Origin: Vanessa cardui
Lineage: Eukaryota; Arthropoda; Insecta; Lepidoptera; Nymphalidae
NCBI RefSeq assembly: GCF_905220365.1
Contig: NC_061143.1
Span: forward strand, 1,674,001-1,738,000
Direction: 5' to 3'
DNA: 64,000 nt
The notes below the pieces were generated by a model that saw only the letters and a program-made list of their open reading frames with translations, had not been told where the DNA came from and made no database searches. Below are positions 11,556 to 22,218 of the stretch, piece by piece. A program made the position numbers and the translations under genes. Each line of letters begins with the position of its first letter. The first letter of the stretch is position 1.

Positions 11556-11977
11556 TATACTGAAGAAAAGATCTGAATTTAAATTTTTCGGACGGAAAAA
11601 AATATTTTTATGTTTGTTCTTGCATCTAATAATTCTATATATACTGTTATTGTATGGGTACTTGTTACGGATTATAGTACGGGGATGAGTAGCTAGTTAG
11701 TAGTAAAATAAATAAATTTATTATTCGGTTTCCTAAGGACCCCTATACACGTGTTACGCCTACGTTCGCAACGGGCGAAGGTAAATACAAAAGTTTTCGC
11801 ATATGCCGTTGAGTTTACCGTTCTTATATTTATTGGAAAGTTTTAAACTCTCTATTGAAATACGATTTTGTTTGCGTCGGTTTAATTAAATCTTTAAACG
11901 GCACAGAGACTTTGAGTAACTGCGAATGATTTTACGTTTGTTGAATAAAGATAAATCTTTCGAAAACATCGAAACAA

Positions 11978-12052
11978 CAACAACAACAGCCTATAAATTT
12001 CCCACTGCTGGGCTACGGCGTCATCTCTCATTGAGGAGAAGGTTTGGAACAT
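11978..12052 (-). mobile_element. SINE-M, tail half, split by J1
   Basis: The (CAA)n tail and the body up to GGTTTGGAACAT are present. The rest of the same SINE resumes at 15413. The break is the J1 insertion site, with AACAT at both junctions (12048-12052, 15413-15417). Confidence 0.9.
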
Positions 12053-12124
12053 TTTTTTTTTTTTTTTTTTTTTTTTTATGGAATAGGTGGCAAACGAGCA
12101 GGAGGCTCACCTGATGGAAAGTGA

Positions 12125-15100
12125 CTACCACCGCCCATGGACATCTGCAACACCAGGGGGCTTGCAGGTGCGTTGCCGGCCTTTGAGAAAGGAGTAGGCT
12201 CTTTTCTTGAAGGTTCCCATGTCGTATCGGTTCGGAAAAACCGCCGGCGACAGCTGGTTCCACAGAGTGGTTGTGCGAGGCAGAAAATGTCTAAGAAATC
12301 GCGCTGTTGTGGATTTTCGGACATCAAGATGGTGCGGGTGAAACTTAGAATTTTGACGAGATGTCCGAAGGTGAAATTCAGCAGCCGGGATTAATCCGAA
12401 CAATTCCTCGGAACATTCCCCGTGAAAAATTCGGTAGAAGATGCAGAGTGATCCGACATCTCTACGCAAAGCCAAAGGATCAAGGAGATCGGAAAGGGCT
12501 TGATCGTCGATAACTCGAGCCGCTCTACGTTGGATGCGGTCAAATGGAAGGAGCTGGTACTGGGGAGCACCCGCCCAGAGGTGAGAGCAGTACTCCATGT
12601 GAGGCCGAATTTGCGCCTTGTAAAGTTTTAGGCGATGGGCCGACGTGAAGTACTGTCTCGCCTTGCTGAGCACACCGAGCTTCTTTGAAGCCAATTTGGC
12701 TTTGCCTTCCAATTGACCGCGGAACTGAACGAGGCTCGAAATATCAACGCCAAGTATTCCGATACTACCTGTAGCGGCTATCGGGATGTTCTCAAATCGT
12801 GGAGATACGACAAATGGTGTTTTTTTAGCGGTTAACGCGCAAACTTGCGTCTTTTTGGGGTTGAAATGGACTAAATTTAGCCGGCCCCAGTTCGAGACTT
12901 CGTTTAACGAAGACTCGATTTCAGACACAAGTTTGTTCCGGTTTTCTTCGACGTTTTCCCGAGAAATATTAGCGCGGCCGGTGTATAAGGTGTCAACGGT
13001 ACTGTCGTCTGCATAGCAATGAATGTTCCCGATTTGCAACAAATCATTGATATGCAGAAGAAACAGAGTGGGTGATAGAACGCAGCCTTGTGGAACACCA
13101 GCATTGACGAATTTTAAGTCAGAGCATGCACCGTCGACAACGACCTTGATGCTCCGATCTGCCAAAAAGCTGGTAATCCAATTGCATAATTTCCCGGGAA
13201 GCCCATAAGAAGGAAGCTTCGAAAGAAGCGCTTTGTGCCATACACGATCGAAGGCCTTCGCTATGTCCAAGCTGGCTGCTAATGCCTCCCCCTTGCTCTC
13301 AACTGCTTCAGCCCACCTGTGAGTAAGGTAAACTAGAAGATCACCGGCTGACCGACCCCGACGGAAACCGTACTGGCGGTCACTAATCAGCTGATTCTCC
13401 TCTAGGTACCGCAGGAGCTGGCAGTTAATAAGGGACTCCATTATCTTGGAGAGCAAGGAGGTGATGGCTATAGGCCTATAATTGGACGGATCTGAGCGGT
13501 TGCCTTTTTTAGGGATCGGATGCACCAAAGCAGTCTTCCAGGAGTTCGGGACGACGCCTAATGCGTAGGATTGCCGGAAAAGACGCGTTAAGACCGGTGC
13601 CAACTCGGGAGCACATGTCCGTAGCACGATTGGAGGGATGCCATCGGGTCCACTCGACTTGTGAATGTCCAAGGAAAGAAGTGCTTTCCGAACTGCACTT
13701 TGCCGAAATTTAACCTCCGGCATCGTCGTATCACATCGCGGGATTGATGGAGGTGACTTTCCTTGGTCATCCAGAGTCGAGTTCGACGCGAAGAGAGACC
13801 CTAAAAGATCGGCCTTCTCCTTCGCGGTATGGGCCAATGACTCACCGTCCCTGTGCAAGGATGGAAAAGAAGGCTGACAGAAATTCCCTAGGACAGCCTT
13901 AGCGAGAGACCAGAACGCACGTGTTCCTGATGGGAAGCGCACCAGTCTCTCGCCAATTCTGCCAATGTACTTCGACTTCGCCTCAGCTATCACGTTTTTG
14001 AAGGACCTGGAGGCAGAGTTATATTCCTTTCTGAATGTGCTGGTGTTTGTATCACGAGACGCCGATGCGTTAGCCCAGTCTTGGTAGCGTTCCCATTTTC
14101 GGCGTGAAGCCGTCTTACAGAGGCGACCAAACCAGGGCTGGGACTTGCCACCAATGGGCACCGCAGAATATGGAATGAAAAGTTCCATACCCTGAAGCAC
14201 CACATCGGCGACAGAGTCAGCAACAACGCTCGGATCATCCATCGAGAAACAAACTCGCCCCCATGGGTAAGATGCAAAGAAGGACCGCATCCCATCCCAA
14301 TCTGCTGACTTGTAGTGCCACACGCGACGACAGCCCGCGAAACGAGGTCGTGAGTATCGTGTAACTGGCACTGTACTCCGGACGAGACAGTGGTCCGACG
14401 AGCCCAGAGGGGGATCGACGACAATCTTATAGCCGTCCGGATGCGAAGTCAGCAGAAGGTCCAACAGGGAAGGTGTATGATCCTCCACGTCCGGTATTCG
14501 CGTTGGCGAGGTGACCAGTTGTGTCAAATCATAAGCCAAAGCGAAGTCGAGAACAGATCTACCCGCATGATCAGTGGTGCGTGATCCAAGCCACTCTGTA
14601 TGATGAGCATTGAAATCGCCCAGAATAATGATCTCTGCGGATGGAGTCTGCTGCAGCACGGAATCTGTAGCCAATTGGACGTGCTCAACCAGTCGGTCGG
14701 TTTCGGCATTACCGCTATGGGACCTATAAAGGCACGCGTAGATTCGCGGATGGTCGTCGCAGTCTACGCGCAGCCAGATAATTGATAGGTCCTGCCCTTC
14801 AAGGCTGCCGAGGCGTCGAGAGCAGATATCATCTCTGACGTAAACGCACACCCCAGCTCGTGGCACAAAAGTATGCTCCAATTTGTACCCGGGGTAAGAG
14901 AGAAAAGACGTATCGGCAGGAGAAGATATCTGGGTCTCGGTAAGAAAGAGCAAGGCCGGCTTCGCCGTCTCAAGGTGAAAGTGAACGGCATTCAAGTTGG
15001 AGTTGAGTCCCCTTATGTTGCAGAAGTCCACAGCGAGTGTGGTAGGGGTTGCCTTATGATGCCTGCTCCGCTTGCCCCGAACAGTGGCGAGCGCAAAATT

Positions 15101-15244
15101 GCCCCCCCCAGAATTCGGAGGGCAGCCTGGGCATCCCTGCTCAGGCGGTGTACGTCCTGAGCATGGATGCCCAGAGAGGGATTCTCCATCGCAGTCGCTG
15201 ATGGTACCCTCCTGGGGTAATGTCACCAAATTCTGCACAACCAT
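12125..15244 (-). CDS. J1 endonuclease-reverse transcriptase polyprotein
   Basis: The protein nicks target DNA and copies its own RNA into the nick. The frame is open from 15283, but the codon there is GTG directly after TAA. The first ATG is at 15244, giving 1039 residues. Residues about 75-290 form an APE-type endonuclease: FCNIRGLNSN, LTETQ with the catalytic Glu near 103, LGDFNAHH near 208-215 and SSDH near 282-285. Residues about 530-780 are the RT: SGPDGIPP, NYRPIAITS, motif A SLDIAKAFDRV (658-668), motif B GVPQGCVLSPTLF (716-728) and catalytic YADD (744-747). The tail ends LPRTTTLWNQL and GVADVHGRW. No stop or frameshift interrupts it. All catalytic landmarks I can check are intact, so activity is possible. 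That is inference. Confidence 0.93.
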   Translation of the reverse strand: MVVQNLVTLPQEGTISDCDGESLSGHPCSGRTPPEQGCPGCPPNSGGGNFALATVRGKRSRHHKATPTTLAVDFCNIRGLNSNLNAVHFHLETAKPALLFLTETQISSPADTSFLSYPGYKLEHTFVPRAGVCVYVRDDICSRRLGSLEGQDLSIIWLRVDCDDHPRIYACLYRSHSGNAETDRLVEHVQLATDSVLQQTPSAEIIILGDFNAHHTEWLGSRTTDHAGRSVLDFALAYDLTQLVTSPTRIPDVEDHTPSLLDLLLTSHPDGYKIVVDPPLGSSDHCLVRSTVPVTRYSRPRFAGCRRVWHYKSADWDGMRSFFASYPWGRVCFSMDDPSVVADSVADVVLQGMELFIPYSAVPIGGKSQPWFGRLCKTASRRKWERYQDWANASASRDTNTSTFRKEYNSASRSFKNVIAEAKSKYIGRIGERLVRFPSGTRAFWSLAKAVLGNFCQPSFPSLHRDGESLAHTAKEKADLLGSLFASNSTLDDQGKSPPSIPRCDTTMPEVKFRQSAVRKALLSLDIHKSSGPDGIPPIVLRTCAPELAPVLTRLFRQSYALGVVPNSWKTALVHPIPKKGNRSDPSNYRPIAITSLLSKIMESLINCQLLRYLEENQLISDRQYGFRRGRSAGDLLVYLTHRWAEAVESKGEALAASLDIAKAFDRVWHKALLSKLPSYGLPGKLCNWITSFLADRSIKVVVDGACSDLKFVNAGVPQGCVLSPTLFLLHINDLLQIGNIHCYADDSTVDTLYTGRANISRENVEENRNKLVSEIESSLNEVSNWGRLNLVHFNPKKTQVCALTAKKTPFVVSPRFENIPIAATGSIGILGVDISSLVQFRGQLEGKAKLASKKLGVLSKARQYFTSAHRLKLYKAQIRPHMEYCSHLWAGAPQYQLLPFDRIQRRAARVIDDQALSDLLDPLALRRDVGSLCIFYRIFHGECSEELFGLIPAAEFHLRTSRQNSKFHPHHLDVRKSTTARFLRHFLPRTTTLWNQLSPAVFPNRYDMGTFKKRAYSFLKGRQRTCKPPGVADVHGRW

Positions 15245-15412
15245 GTTTTGGGGGGAGAGGGATCGGGCCTCCGGAACTCTCACTTACCGGACGAAACGCG
15301 GTAGCATAGCTACCACTTCACGCCGATTTTAAGTGAGAGAGTGGTACTTCCCCGGGCGTGCCGGCCCATTCGACTGCAACCGAGAGGTATGCAGTGTGGC
15401 ACTACCACTTGT
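15245..15412 (-). promoter_or_regulatory. J1 5' UTR with nested stem-loop
   Basis: In the element's RNA, ACTCTCTCACTTA pairs almost fully with TAAGTGAGAGT (about 15276-15348), enclosing GGTAGC-TAT-GCTACC. The structure sits just before the first ATG. In this class an internal promoter is expected in the 5' UTR. I found no Inr plus DPE at the canonical spacing from the mapped 5' end. Confidence 0.5.
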
Positions 15413-15603
15413 AACATATTCTACCGCGCTATTCCATTGCGGGTTGGAATACACATGTGGCAGGATATTTTAAAATTAGACCCATGCAGGTTTCCTTACG
15501 ATGTTTTCCTTCACCTCCTAGCACGAGATGCCCGGGTTTAGACGATTGCCTGGGTTTGAACCCGCAATCATCGGTTAAGATGCACGCATTCCATCTCGAC
15601 TCT
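15413..15603 (-). mobile_element. SINE-M, head half, split by J1
   Basis: It continues the SINE interrupted at 12052. It keeps GCAGGTTTCC and box B GGGTTTGAACCCGC, and has a short internal loss near 15520-15545. CATCGAA at 11967 and again at about 15608 may be the SINE's own target duplication. Confidence 0.85.
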
Positions 15604-16091
15604 TCTTCATCGAACAATGAACAAAAATTCGACCTTGAACTGGCCCTGTGCTGACAACAAATATAATAATTATTATACGCGCAAATTGTATTAAAAAAGA
15701 TTCTATAAAAATTACAGGCCACGAGAAGACATCTAGAACACAATATAATTTAATATAAATTTTCACTCACACAACCAAAGACACAAACTGTAAGTGTGTG
15801 CGTTAATAATAAACTAAATATAACGGCGACTGTATATTTCGATAGTAGGAGTCTCGGATCGCTTTGCGTGTTGTAAACGAATAAAAACCAATGTCCTTCA
15901 AGAAATCATTACACGTATTTCACACATGAAATAAGTGTTCTATTATGTTCTAGAGAAAGCAATTCAATATCATAGATTGGAAAAAGGAAATTGAAGGTTC
16001 GGATATAAAGAAATGCCCACACTGTTAGCGTGGAGTTTTTAATAATAAAAGAAATAAATATTATTACACATTACGTTGAAGTTATTCATTA
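15604..16091. other. Unassigned AT-rich stretch
   Basis: Nothing recognised. Confidence 0.4.
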
Positions 16092-16310
16092 CTAGCGAGC
16101 TTTCCCGGCTTCGCACAGGTGCAATATTGATACTAAATATACTACAGAATTTGTTTACTTATGACATCACATTATAAACTTAAAAAATTATCAGTGTTTC
16201 TTTACTATATTGTCCATGTATTATATACAAAAAACTTCCTCTCGAATCCGTTGGGTCGTTTCAATGATTTAAGCATACATAGGGACAGAGAAAGCATTTG
16301 TTTTATATTT
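16092..16310 (+). repeat. Repeat C copy
   Basis: It starts CGGCTTCGCACAGGTGCAAT and continues ATACTAAATATACTACAGAA, ATCAGTGTTTC and TACTATATTGTCCATG. The order matches the copies at 48990 and 58965. Confidence 0.75.
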
Positions 16311-16479
16311 CTATTTACTGAAATTCATTAACAAAATACATTGTTAACTTTTGCTTAAAAGAGTTTTAAATTTCGAATATTATTTGTTATATGTTTTTAT
16401 TTTCAACAATGTAAAATCTTTTGTCTCGCTTTGTCTTAAATTTTGGGAGTGATTTGAAAAGGGATGGAAGTATGTAACA

Positions 16480-16605
16480 AGAAATCGGAAAACGCGCGCT
16501 ATTTGATTTGACCAATAAGCGCGCGTCGTTTGAATTGGCTGTCAAATGACAAGAAACTTTTGACAGAGGAGGTGTATTGTTATTGTTTTTTTATTACCAA
16601 GGTGA
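16480..16605 (+). promoter_or_regulatory. Possible promoter-like CpG palindrome, weak
   Basis: CGCGCGCT and AGCGCGCG form an 8-bp palindrome (about 16494-16527) around a CCAAT motif. An inverted CCAAT (ATTGG), TGTCAAATGACA and then AAG|GTGAGA near 16599 follow. This could be a host promoter with a short first exon. It could equally be the end of a MITE. Confidence 0.25.
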
Positions 16606-17757
16606 GACGCCAAATGTACATATCTTATGCGATTATTGTGATAATGGCTCGATTTTTTTAAATCTTTAATCGAGGTTTTACTTTACTAATTGGGTTGTAA
16701 CATGTTATGCTTAATTTGAATTTTTGATAAACTTTATAATTTTATAATATAACGTCTTTAAATAAATGAATCCGCTTACACTGGCTCCACACAAATAGGC
16801 ATTTGTTTGTTCGAGTCTACGAAGGAAATGAAAAAGGAAGGCTTCTTGGCTATAGTTGGGACCATAGGCATTTAGCGAATTTACATGAGATTGGAATACT
16901 TACGTTTGCGCTGAGGATACATAGCTGGGAAAAACGTGGACGATTATTGCGTTTAAATAGCTGGGTCCGCCGGTTTCACATGCGTTTTTGGATAGCATAA
17001 AACTAAATCGAAATACATATATACAGACACAGAGAACTGCGAAAGTAACTCAAGGAGGAGGAGGTTTTTTAGGCTAGCAGCTGCAGGTGACAACTTTTTT
17101 ATGTAAAGATAGCTGAAAAGTTAAGACCAGTCTGAAATAGAGATTCTATCGATAATAACCAACAAGATACTTTGTTGCCTGTTTTATAAGGTTTGATTGT
17201 AGAACGTAGGTAAGCATCGTAATATGAAGATTAATACATCCTTATTTTTTAATAAATTAACGAACAATCAAAATTAATCTGACTGCCTGTTCTAACATTT
17301 GTGCAAGACCTAAATAATCTAGTTTAAAAAAAATCGTAAAGATAAATAATGCATGTAATAATGGTTATTTAATTACATCCTTTGAATGGGAAGTTAGAAT
17401 ACACTTGCTGTTTGGTGGTAGAATATCTGATGAGTGATGACCCAGATGTTCTTATATGAAAACTACTAAGTACCACCAGTTTTGAAATTGCCCGAACTAT
17501 TAATTTACTCTGTATGTTATGTTTTAATTAATCTGAATCCGTTTATTATATATTGTAAGGAGTTTTTATGCATCGCCATTAACCTGAGGAATGTAATTTA
17601 AAAAATAATGTGACATTTGGCTTGTCATCGGTAATGTGGTGCGGAAGATGGTGATAATCGTTGTTACTCGTGGTCACGTACGACATTTTAGATTTGATAT
17701 GATGTTATTTTATTATTGAAGTTTGCAGTAATTGTTTGTGATATTCTTTGTGTCGCT
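16606..17757. other. Unassigned; holds open frame 16803-17000
   Basis: A plus-strand open frame of 65 codons at 16803-17000 has no motif I know. 17405-17450 is a reverse-strand scrap of repeat B (GGTGGTAGAATATCTGATGA). The rest is AT-rich with no assignable feature. Confidence 0.35.
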
Positions 17758-17822
17758 TACAACAGCAACAACAACAGCCTGTCAATTTCCCACTGCTAAG
17801 GCTAAGACCTCTACTCCCTTTT
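17758..17822 (-). mobile_element. SINE-M tail scrap
   Basis: It has a (CAA)n run, then CAGCCTGTCAATTTCCCACT. Confidence 0.75.
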
Positions 17823-18104
17823 ATTAAAAACGCCAGTAGAAAGTATAATATTTATTAATTCAGGTTTTATTTTTATATTATTGCCCCGAAGTTTACAAAT
17901 CAAATCTTTTACAATAATTATTTTAAAAATGTTCCATGCGCGACTTTCTCTTGTTTTTTTTTAATAATCCGTTTTCGCGGGAAAATATCTTGTATTATTT
18001 TATACAGCCATACTAGTTTTAAAATCGATTACACTTACGAAAACGGATACACTAAAAAATATGAGTTATTTTTATTTTTTATTTATTCGAAAAAATTATT
18101 TTAA

Positions 18105-19600
18105 ATCAACTTCTCGTCCATTTCGGTACAAATGCTATTTTTCATGGTGAGCAATTCGGTTTTAGAAGAGGTCGCTCGACAACTGATGCGGGAATTGCGC
18201 TTCTCAAACATATTTACGATGCTTGGGAGAAATCACAGAACGCTATTGGAGTATTCTGTGATTTATCTAAAGCATTCGATTGTGTAGAACACGAAACGCT
18301 TCTTTATAAGCTCAAATATTACGGTGTTAAAGGTAAAGCTCTTGATCTCATCGCTTCATATTTAAGTCAAAGAATCCAGCAAGTTTTCATTAATGGAATA
18401 AAGTCTTCTGGATCTACGTTAAAAATGGGAGTTCCACAAGGTTCAATTTTGGGTCCCTTTCTATTCCTAGTATATATAAATGATCTTCCTTTCTATGTTA
18501 AGGGTATTTGTGATATAGTGTTGTTTGCTGACGATACTTCGCTGATTTTTTAAGGTTGACAGGAAAAAAAATGACTATGACGATGTGAACGGTGCATTAT
18601 CACAGATACACAATTGGTTTACAGTAAATAATTTAGTTTTGAATGCTCAAAAAACAAAATGTGTAGTTTTTACCCTACCTAATGTTAGCAAGCAAAATTA
18701 TAATATATCTTTAAATTTTGACCGTCTTGAAGTAGCTGATACTACGGTGTTTTTAGGAATAGAATTGGATTCCAGACTTCAGTGGACCTCTCATTTATCA
18801 TCCCTAATAGGAAGACTCAGCTCCGCAACATACGCGGTTAGAAAAGTTAGACAACTAACTGATATTGATACCGCTCGTTTAGTTTATTTTGGCTATTTTC
18901 ACAGTATTATGTCATATGGCATATTACTTTGGGGTAACGCTGCAGATATTGAATCTGTCTTTATTTTACAAAAGAGAGCAATTCGGTTTATTTATAATCT
19001 TAGAGCTAGAGACTCTCTTCGGGATGTTTTTAACAGAGTAGGAATACTTACTGTTGCGTCGCAATATATTTACAACAATATCATGTATATTCACAGTAAC
19101 ATTGATCACTTTGATAAAATCAGTGATAATCATTGTATATGCACTAGAAGTAAGGATAAACTTATAACGCCAAGTTTCCGACTCCGCAAAGTCAATGGAT
19201 CCTTCTTGGGGCAAGGTATCCGTTTCTATAATAAAATTCCGCAGAAATTTTTAACTTTGCCGTTTAGTAAATTTAAATCGTTTGTTAAAAATACATTGGT
19301 AGAAAAAGCATACTATTCGATACAAGATTTTGTAGATGATAAAAAAGCGTGGAGTTAATACCTGTTGACTTCCAAGCAGGATACATTAATTGAAATAATT
19401 GTATTTAATTAACATGACGTTGTATTTTTTAAATGTTAAAAAAGAGTAACTACTGAGTTTCTTGCCGGTTCTTCTCGGTAGAATCTACTTTCCGAACCGG
19501 TGGTAGCTTCACTTAATTGTAAAATGACGATTCAAAAGTGCTTAAAAAAGCCTACTTGAATAAAGTTTATTTTGATTTTGATTTTGATTTTGATTTTGAT
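18105..19600 (+). mobile_element. LINE-A, 5'-truncated copy
   Basis: It holds the RT from just before the QFGFRRGRST block to the C-terminus, then a 3' UTR (19359-19555) and a (GATTTT)n tail ending near 19600. There is no endonuclease part, so it is a 5'-truncated jockey/CR1-superfamily LINE. Its 3' end recurs at 2096, 4339, 20115, 39098, 51112, 52485, 54496, 58459 and 60590. Confidence 0.9.
18154..19358 (+). pseudogene. LINE-A reverse transcriptase, one frameshift
   Basis: The first frame shows EQFGFRRGRST, motif A FCDLSKAFDCV, motif B GVPQGSILGPFLF and LFADDTS, then meets TAA at 18551-18553. The C-terminal part (HNWFTVNNLVLNAQKTK, FLGIELDSRLQW, FYNKIPQ) runs open to 19358 in the next frame. 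The two join if the T6 run at 18546-18551 had one T fewer, so the break is a single-base insertion in a homopolymer. Everything upstream of the RT is missing, so the copy cannot move by itself. Confidence 0.9.
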
Positions 19601-19649
19601 ATAATTATAATATAAATGTATTAGCATAAAGAATTGTTTCTAACACTTT

Positions 19650-19884
19650 TAAGGAGGGTTTGGAGTATACTCCACCACGCTGCTCCAATTCGAGGTGGAT
19701 ACACATGATTCAGAATTTCGTTGAAATTAGACACATGCAAGTTTCCTCACGATGTTTTTCTTCGCCGAGCTCGAGGTGAATTATAAACGCAGGTTAAGCT
19801 TTTGCAAATTCAGTGGTGCTTGCCTGGGTTTGAACACGCAATCAGTTAAGATGCACGCGTTCTAACCACTGGACCATCTTGGGT
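19650..19884 (-). mobile_element. SINE-M copy, tail missing
   Basis: Head and body are present with a decayed box B (GGGTTTGAACACGC on plus). The copy stops at the GGAGGGTTTGGA block. Confidence 0.85.
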
Positions 19885-20114
19885 CCTGGTTGCTAAAAAT
19901 ATATTAATTTCCAAAATAATTACTTAACTTTAATAAGTTTATACAAAGCCAGATTAAAAGTATCGTGAACGCGTGAGAAGTTGGCAATATTGCTAGCAGC
20001 ATTTCCACATTTAATCGTAATATCGATTCTCTCGTTGAAAAATGAATCAACCTTCCTGTACTAAAGGCAACAACACATGTGTTATATAATTTATAAATGC
20101 TAAGCTATTACTTG

Positions 20115-20350
20115 AAGGCATTTTATTCGATACAAGATTTTATAGATGATAAAAAAACGTGGAGGTAATACCTGTTGACTTCCAAGCAGGACATGTATTT
20201 AAATAATTGTATTTAACTAACTTGACTTTGTATTTTTTAAATGTTGAAAAAGAGTAGCTACTTAGTTTCCTGCCGATTCTTCTCGGTAGAATCTACTTTT
20301 CGAACCGGTGGTAGCTTCACTTAATTGTTAAAAAGTTTATTTTGATTTTG
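20115..20350 (+). repeat. LINE-A 3' end copy
   Basis: It follows the last coding residues (ATACAAGATTTTATAGATGA), TTGACTTCCAAGCAGGA, the CGGTAGAATCTACTTT block and TTTATTTTGATTTTG. Confidence 0.9.
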
Positions 20351-20924
20351 CCAAAGGTTTCACCAGTAAACGGAACAACCATATTGTTTTTAATTAAACA
20401 ATTATATATCGTCACTCATTTAAATAAGATTCAATTTTGTGTAAATTTAACTCTTTACACAAAATTGCATTTGTGCAATTTGGGATCGAGTCGATCTTAA
20501 TTTGGCAACCGCCTCGTTTTAGTAGTTTGCCTTAAGGTCCTGGGTTAGGCAGTAGAAAGTACTATGGTGCATCAGTAGCAGACATAGTTGGAAATTTGGT
20601 AATGTTGTTGGTCACCCTTTGGAAATCACGGAAAGACTTTACTCCTACGCTTGAAATTTCTGGTCGTTGATATTTTTATAGAATTTTAGTTGGTAAATTA
20701 GTCAATCAACGGATGGTAAGTTATCTGATGGTATTTAGTTGTAAAATTATGATGTATTTGGTAATCATCCCGTTAGATAATGAGAGGAAAAAGACATGCG
20801 TTATGTTGTGGATAGTGTGTCCAAATACAAGAAAATGACACTTTATTTGTGCCCTAGTTAAAACCAAAATGCTTTATATTTTCCACCCGGAATTGATTCT
20901 ATAAATATTAATAAAGATGGAATA
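20351..20924. other. Unassigned AT-rich stretch
   Basis: Nothing recognised. Confidence 0.4.
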
Positions 20925-21150
20925 ACATTACAGACATTACTCTGCTCCCAATGTAAGCAACTAAAGCACTTGTGTTATTGAAAATCAGAAGTAACGACGG
21001 TACCACAAATACTGAGACCCAAGACAAAATAGAGAACTAATGATTTTTTTTTCTACATCGACTCGGCCGGCAATCGAATCCTCGACCTCGAAGCAGAGTA
21101 CCCATAAAAATCAGCGTAAACACTACTTGAACACAGAGGTCATCAAACCA
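20925..21150 (-). mobile_element. SINE-T copy
   Basis: This second tRNA-headed SINE shares AGAAGTAACGACGGTACCAC and CATCGACTCGGCCGG with four other copies. The head is decayed. Confidence 0.8.
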
Positions 21151-21774
21151 AAGTAGTCTATACTATATATACTATAATTGAACAAAGATTCTGATTGGTT
21201 ATCGTAGATTTAGTCAAATTAACAACTAATAAAAAAAAACATTAATGGGTTGGTAAAAAAGCCTAAGTTTCTATTAATATTTCTCTATAAAATAAAAAAA
21301 ACGATTTAAATCATTTACAATTTTTACATAATGATTTAAAAACCACATCTATTAATAAACTACAGTATTAAATTATTAGGCGTAGTTGTGTGTTCATACA
21401 ATTGCTAAAACAATATCGCTTTTTATCTGAACCCCGCCTTAAAAGTTACAAGTAGTTGTATGTGTGCATCTTGTTTACCGATATTCCCATACACTCGATC
21501 CCATTCAATAAATTCTTAGCGGTTAAAGGATTTCCCTGGATAACACGAGATTGTCCTTGGAATGTTTCATTCGTTCGGCATTATTGGTATGATACGCTAA
21601 ATCTAACCGGTTTTAGGGAATTCCGTATTTCTATTTAAACTCTTTAAGGAATGGAATTGGTTCTTTTACTTATTGGTTTTAGTATTTCCGTTTAAACGAG
21701 TTTGTCAGTTTAATGAAACAGGGCACATATACATATATATGACTATAGGCATATCTATGTGTGTGTACTATCAT
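21151..21774. other. Unassigned; open frame 21456-21638
   Basis: An unrecognised 60-codon plus-strand frame lies in otherwise featureless DNA. Confidence 0.35.
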
Positions 21775-21903
21775 TACATACTAAAAAACAAAGTCATTTG
21801 CCACTGTCAGTCTCTATGTAGATCTTCTAAATTACGCAACGGATTTTGATGCGGTTTTTTTTTAATAGATGGTGTGATTCGAGAAGAAGGTTTTTGTATA
21901 TCA
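21775..21903 (-). repeat. Repeat C fragment, SINE target
   Basis: It matches the reverse strand of repeat C (GCAACGGATTTTGATGCGGT). It is interrupted at 21903 by the next SINE. Confidence 0.7.
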
Positions 21904-22205
21904 ACAACAACAACAGCCTGTAAATTCCCACTGCTGGGCTAAAGGTCTCCTCGCCCTTTGAGGAGAAAATTTTGAACATATTCCACCACGCTGTTCCAAT
22001 GCTGGTTGATGGAATGCACATGTGGCAGAATTTCTATGAAATTTGTCACATGCAGGTTTCCTCACGATGTTTTCCTTCACCGCTGAGCACGGGATGAATT
22101 ATAAAGACATATTAAGCACATGAAACAGCGGTGCTTGCCTGGGTTTGAACCCGCAATCATCGGTTAAGATGCACGCGTTCTAACCACTGGGCCATCTCGA
22201 CTCCT
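21904..22205 (-). mobile_element. SINE-M, full length with exact target duplication
   Basis: Flanks 21891-21903 and 22206-22218 both read TTTTTGTATATCA. The copy shows all parts: on minus, box A TGGCCCAGTGG, box B GGTTCAAACCC, the body, CCCAGCAGTGGGAATTTACA and a (GTT)n tail. It is a tRNA-derived SINE that matches my recollection of Metulj. Confidence 0.95.
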
Positions 22206-22218
22206 TTTTTGTATATCA

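Larger units (their letters stand above)
12053..15412 (-). mobile_element. LINE J1, complete-looking 3.36-kb copy
   Basis: The limits come from the nested insertion: AACAT repeated at each edge, a T25-27 run (the 3' poly-A read backwards) at 12053-12077, and a GC-rich 5' UTR up to 15412. One long ORF fills the element and no separate ORF1 (gag) is present. The layout of endonuclease plus RT in one ORF with poly-A fits a small jockey-superfamily or RTE-like LINE. The clade needs a tree. Related dead pieces lie at 1-343, 2182-2638, 43455-43720, 46560-46680 and 60905-60945. Confidence 0.9.

Noticed and set aside
15283..15283. J1 start at the first codon of the open frame
   Set aside because: The codon there is GTG directly after TAA. 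The first ATG, at 15244, is the reasonable start in an insect.
12137..15332. Many other open frames on both strands within J1
   Set aside because: They overlap the 1039-codon J1 ORF in other frames and show no motif.
22100..22200. Possible tRNA gene from strong box A and box B
   Set aside because: The same head is attached to the same non-tRNA body in many copies with target duplications, and no complete cloverleaf is present. It is a SINE head.
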